Assembly (NCBI GenBank): GCA_021792855.1
Contig: JAJYTW010000024.1
Coordinates: forward strand, 1-33,255
Reading direction: 5' to 3'
Length of the DNA stretch: 33,255 nucleotides
Source of the DNA: Actinomycetes bacterium
Lineage (GTDB): Bacteria; Actinomycetota; Actinomycetes; Streptosporangiales; Streptosporangiaceae
Shown piece after piece: positions 32,517 through 33,255 of the stretch. Below the pieces are notes generated by a model. The model was not told the origin of the DNA, searched no databases, and saw only the letters and a list, made by a program, of their open reading frames with translations. Within the stretch, counting starts at the first letter, position 1. Every line of letters starts with the position of its first letter. The position numbers and the translations under genes were made by a program.

Positions 32517-33255
32517 ATGCGCATCGACGTACACGCTCACCTCTTCCCTACCTGGTACCTGGCCCTGCTGGAAGAGGCTGGTGTGCCGACGGCGGCGCAG
32601 CACCGCGGGCTCGGCGCCGACGACACCGCCGCCGAACTTGGCGCGCGGTTCGCGATGATGGACGAGGTCGGCGTCGAGCGCCAGGTGCTCAGCATCACCC
32701 CGGCTCCGGCCTATCTGGCTGACCGCCACACGGCCACGGACCTGTCGCGACGGATCAACGACCAGTTCGCCGACATGACACGGCAGTACCCGGACCGCTT
32801 CCTGGCGTTCGCGACGGTCCCGTTGCCGCACGTCGACGACGCGCTGGCCGAGGTCGACCGGGCGCTCGGCGACCCTGGCATGCGCGGCGTGGCGCTGACC
32901 GCCACGGTCAACGGGACGGCGGTGACCGATCCGTCGCTCGCGCCGCTGTGGGAGGAACTTGACCGGCGCGAGGCCGTGGTGTTCGTGCACCCGGCCGGGG
33001 ACTGCGCCGGGTCGCCGCAGATCGACGGCGCGATGCGGTGGATGGTCGGCGCACCGGTCGAGGACACGATCGTCGCGGCGAAGATGATCACCGGCGGGCA
33101 CCTGCTGCGATACCCGCGCGCCAAGATCATCATCCCGCACCTCGGCGGCGCGCTGCCGGTGCTGCTCGAGCGCTGGGACAACCTGTCCCGGCTAGGCGGC
33201 GCGGAGCCGGAGATCGAGCCAAGCGAGGCGGCCCGCCGGCTCTGGTACGACACGG
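32517..33255 (+). CDS. Amidohydrolase family 2 (ACMSD-like), 3' end outside window
   Basis: TIM-barrel metal-dependent hydrolase or decarboxylase, 246 codons visible. The N-terminal metal ligands are in RIDVHAHLFP (His6, His8). Conserved later positions are VVFVHPAGD (His158) and IIIPHLGGALPVLLERW (His208). This order (HxH, then HP, then HxGG) is that of the amidohydrolase 2 family, which includes 2-amino-3-carboxymuconate semialdehyde decarboxylase and 4-oxalomesaconate hydratase relatives. AAAGGAC about 11 nt upstream supports ATG 32517. The catalytic Asp expected later is beyond the window, and the substrate is undetermined. Confidence 0.88.
   Translation, partial: MRIDVHAHLFPTWYLALLEEAGVPTAAQHRGLGADDTAAELGARFAMMDEVGVERQVLSITPAPAYLADRHTATDLSRRINDQFADMTRQYPDRFLAFATVPLPHVDDALAEVDRALGDPGMRGVALTATVNGTAVTDPSLAPLWEELDRREAVVFVHPAGDCAGSPQIDGAMRWMVGAPVEDTIVAAKMITGGHLLRYPRAKIIIPHLGGALPVLLERWDNLSRLGGAEPEIEPSEAARRLWYDT

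Noticed and set aside
1-33255. CRISPR arrays, insertion sequences, prophage genes
   Set aside because: No regularly spaced repeats, transposase, integrase or phage structural genes were seen; the short tandem repeats are in-gene minisatellites.

Overview
The window looks like chromosomal DNA of a high-GC actinomycete. Almost every third codon position is G or C. GTG starts are common (valS, folC, mreC, clpX, clpP1, tig, the MFS gene). The syntenic block clpP1-clpP2-clpX / valS-folC-DUF4233 / mreBCD-mrdA-rodA / two radical-SAM genes / rne is the arrangement known from Streptomyces and relatives. Possession of mreBCD plus the PBP2/RodA pair fits a mycelial or sporulating lineage. I cannot name the genus.

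Positions 1-5320 (minus strand) hold the RNase E/G gene, cut by the window edge, and a pair of radical-SAM family genes. A TSUP transporter (5473-6489, plus) is wedged in, divergent from the radical-SAM pair behind a near-perfect palindrome and overlapping rodA tail to tail. Positions 6459-13423 (minus) form the elongasome operon mreB-mreC-mreD-mrdA-rodA. MreD carries an unusual tail of about 360 residues. Positions 13620-18069 (minus) are DUF4233, folC and valS, joined by 4-nt overlaps. ndk, which sits between DUF4233 and mreB in Streptomyces, is absent. A one-TM hypothetical gene (plus) separates valS from clpX.

Positions 19296-23839 (minus) are the protein-quality-control genes clpX, clpP2, clpP1 and tig. 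The clpP1P2 promoter region holds an exact match to the ClgR operator pattern GTTCGC-N5-GCG. From 24086 on, genes run on the plus strand: a DUF308 (HdeD-like) membrane protein, a DUF7144-like membrane protein, tandem hairpin terminators, a K+-channel-like protein, 6-phosphogluconate dehydrogenase, and a gene that appears to lack its N-terminus. Next comes a 490-nt non-coding or small-ORF zone with a 21-bp hairpin. After it lies a translationally coupled marR / SAM-methyltransferase / MFS-efflux operon preceded by tandem palindromic operators. The window closes with a VOC-fold protein and a partial amidohydrolase.

Most of the window is ordinary core genome. The parts that most merit a second look are: two genes whose ideal Shine-Dalgarno sequences point at ATC and ACG instead of a normal start codon; the hairpin that holds the Shine-Dalgarno of a 49-residue ORF in its loop; the repeat-bearing MreD tail; and the self-contained marR cassette with a His/Glu-repeat repressor tail.
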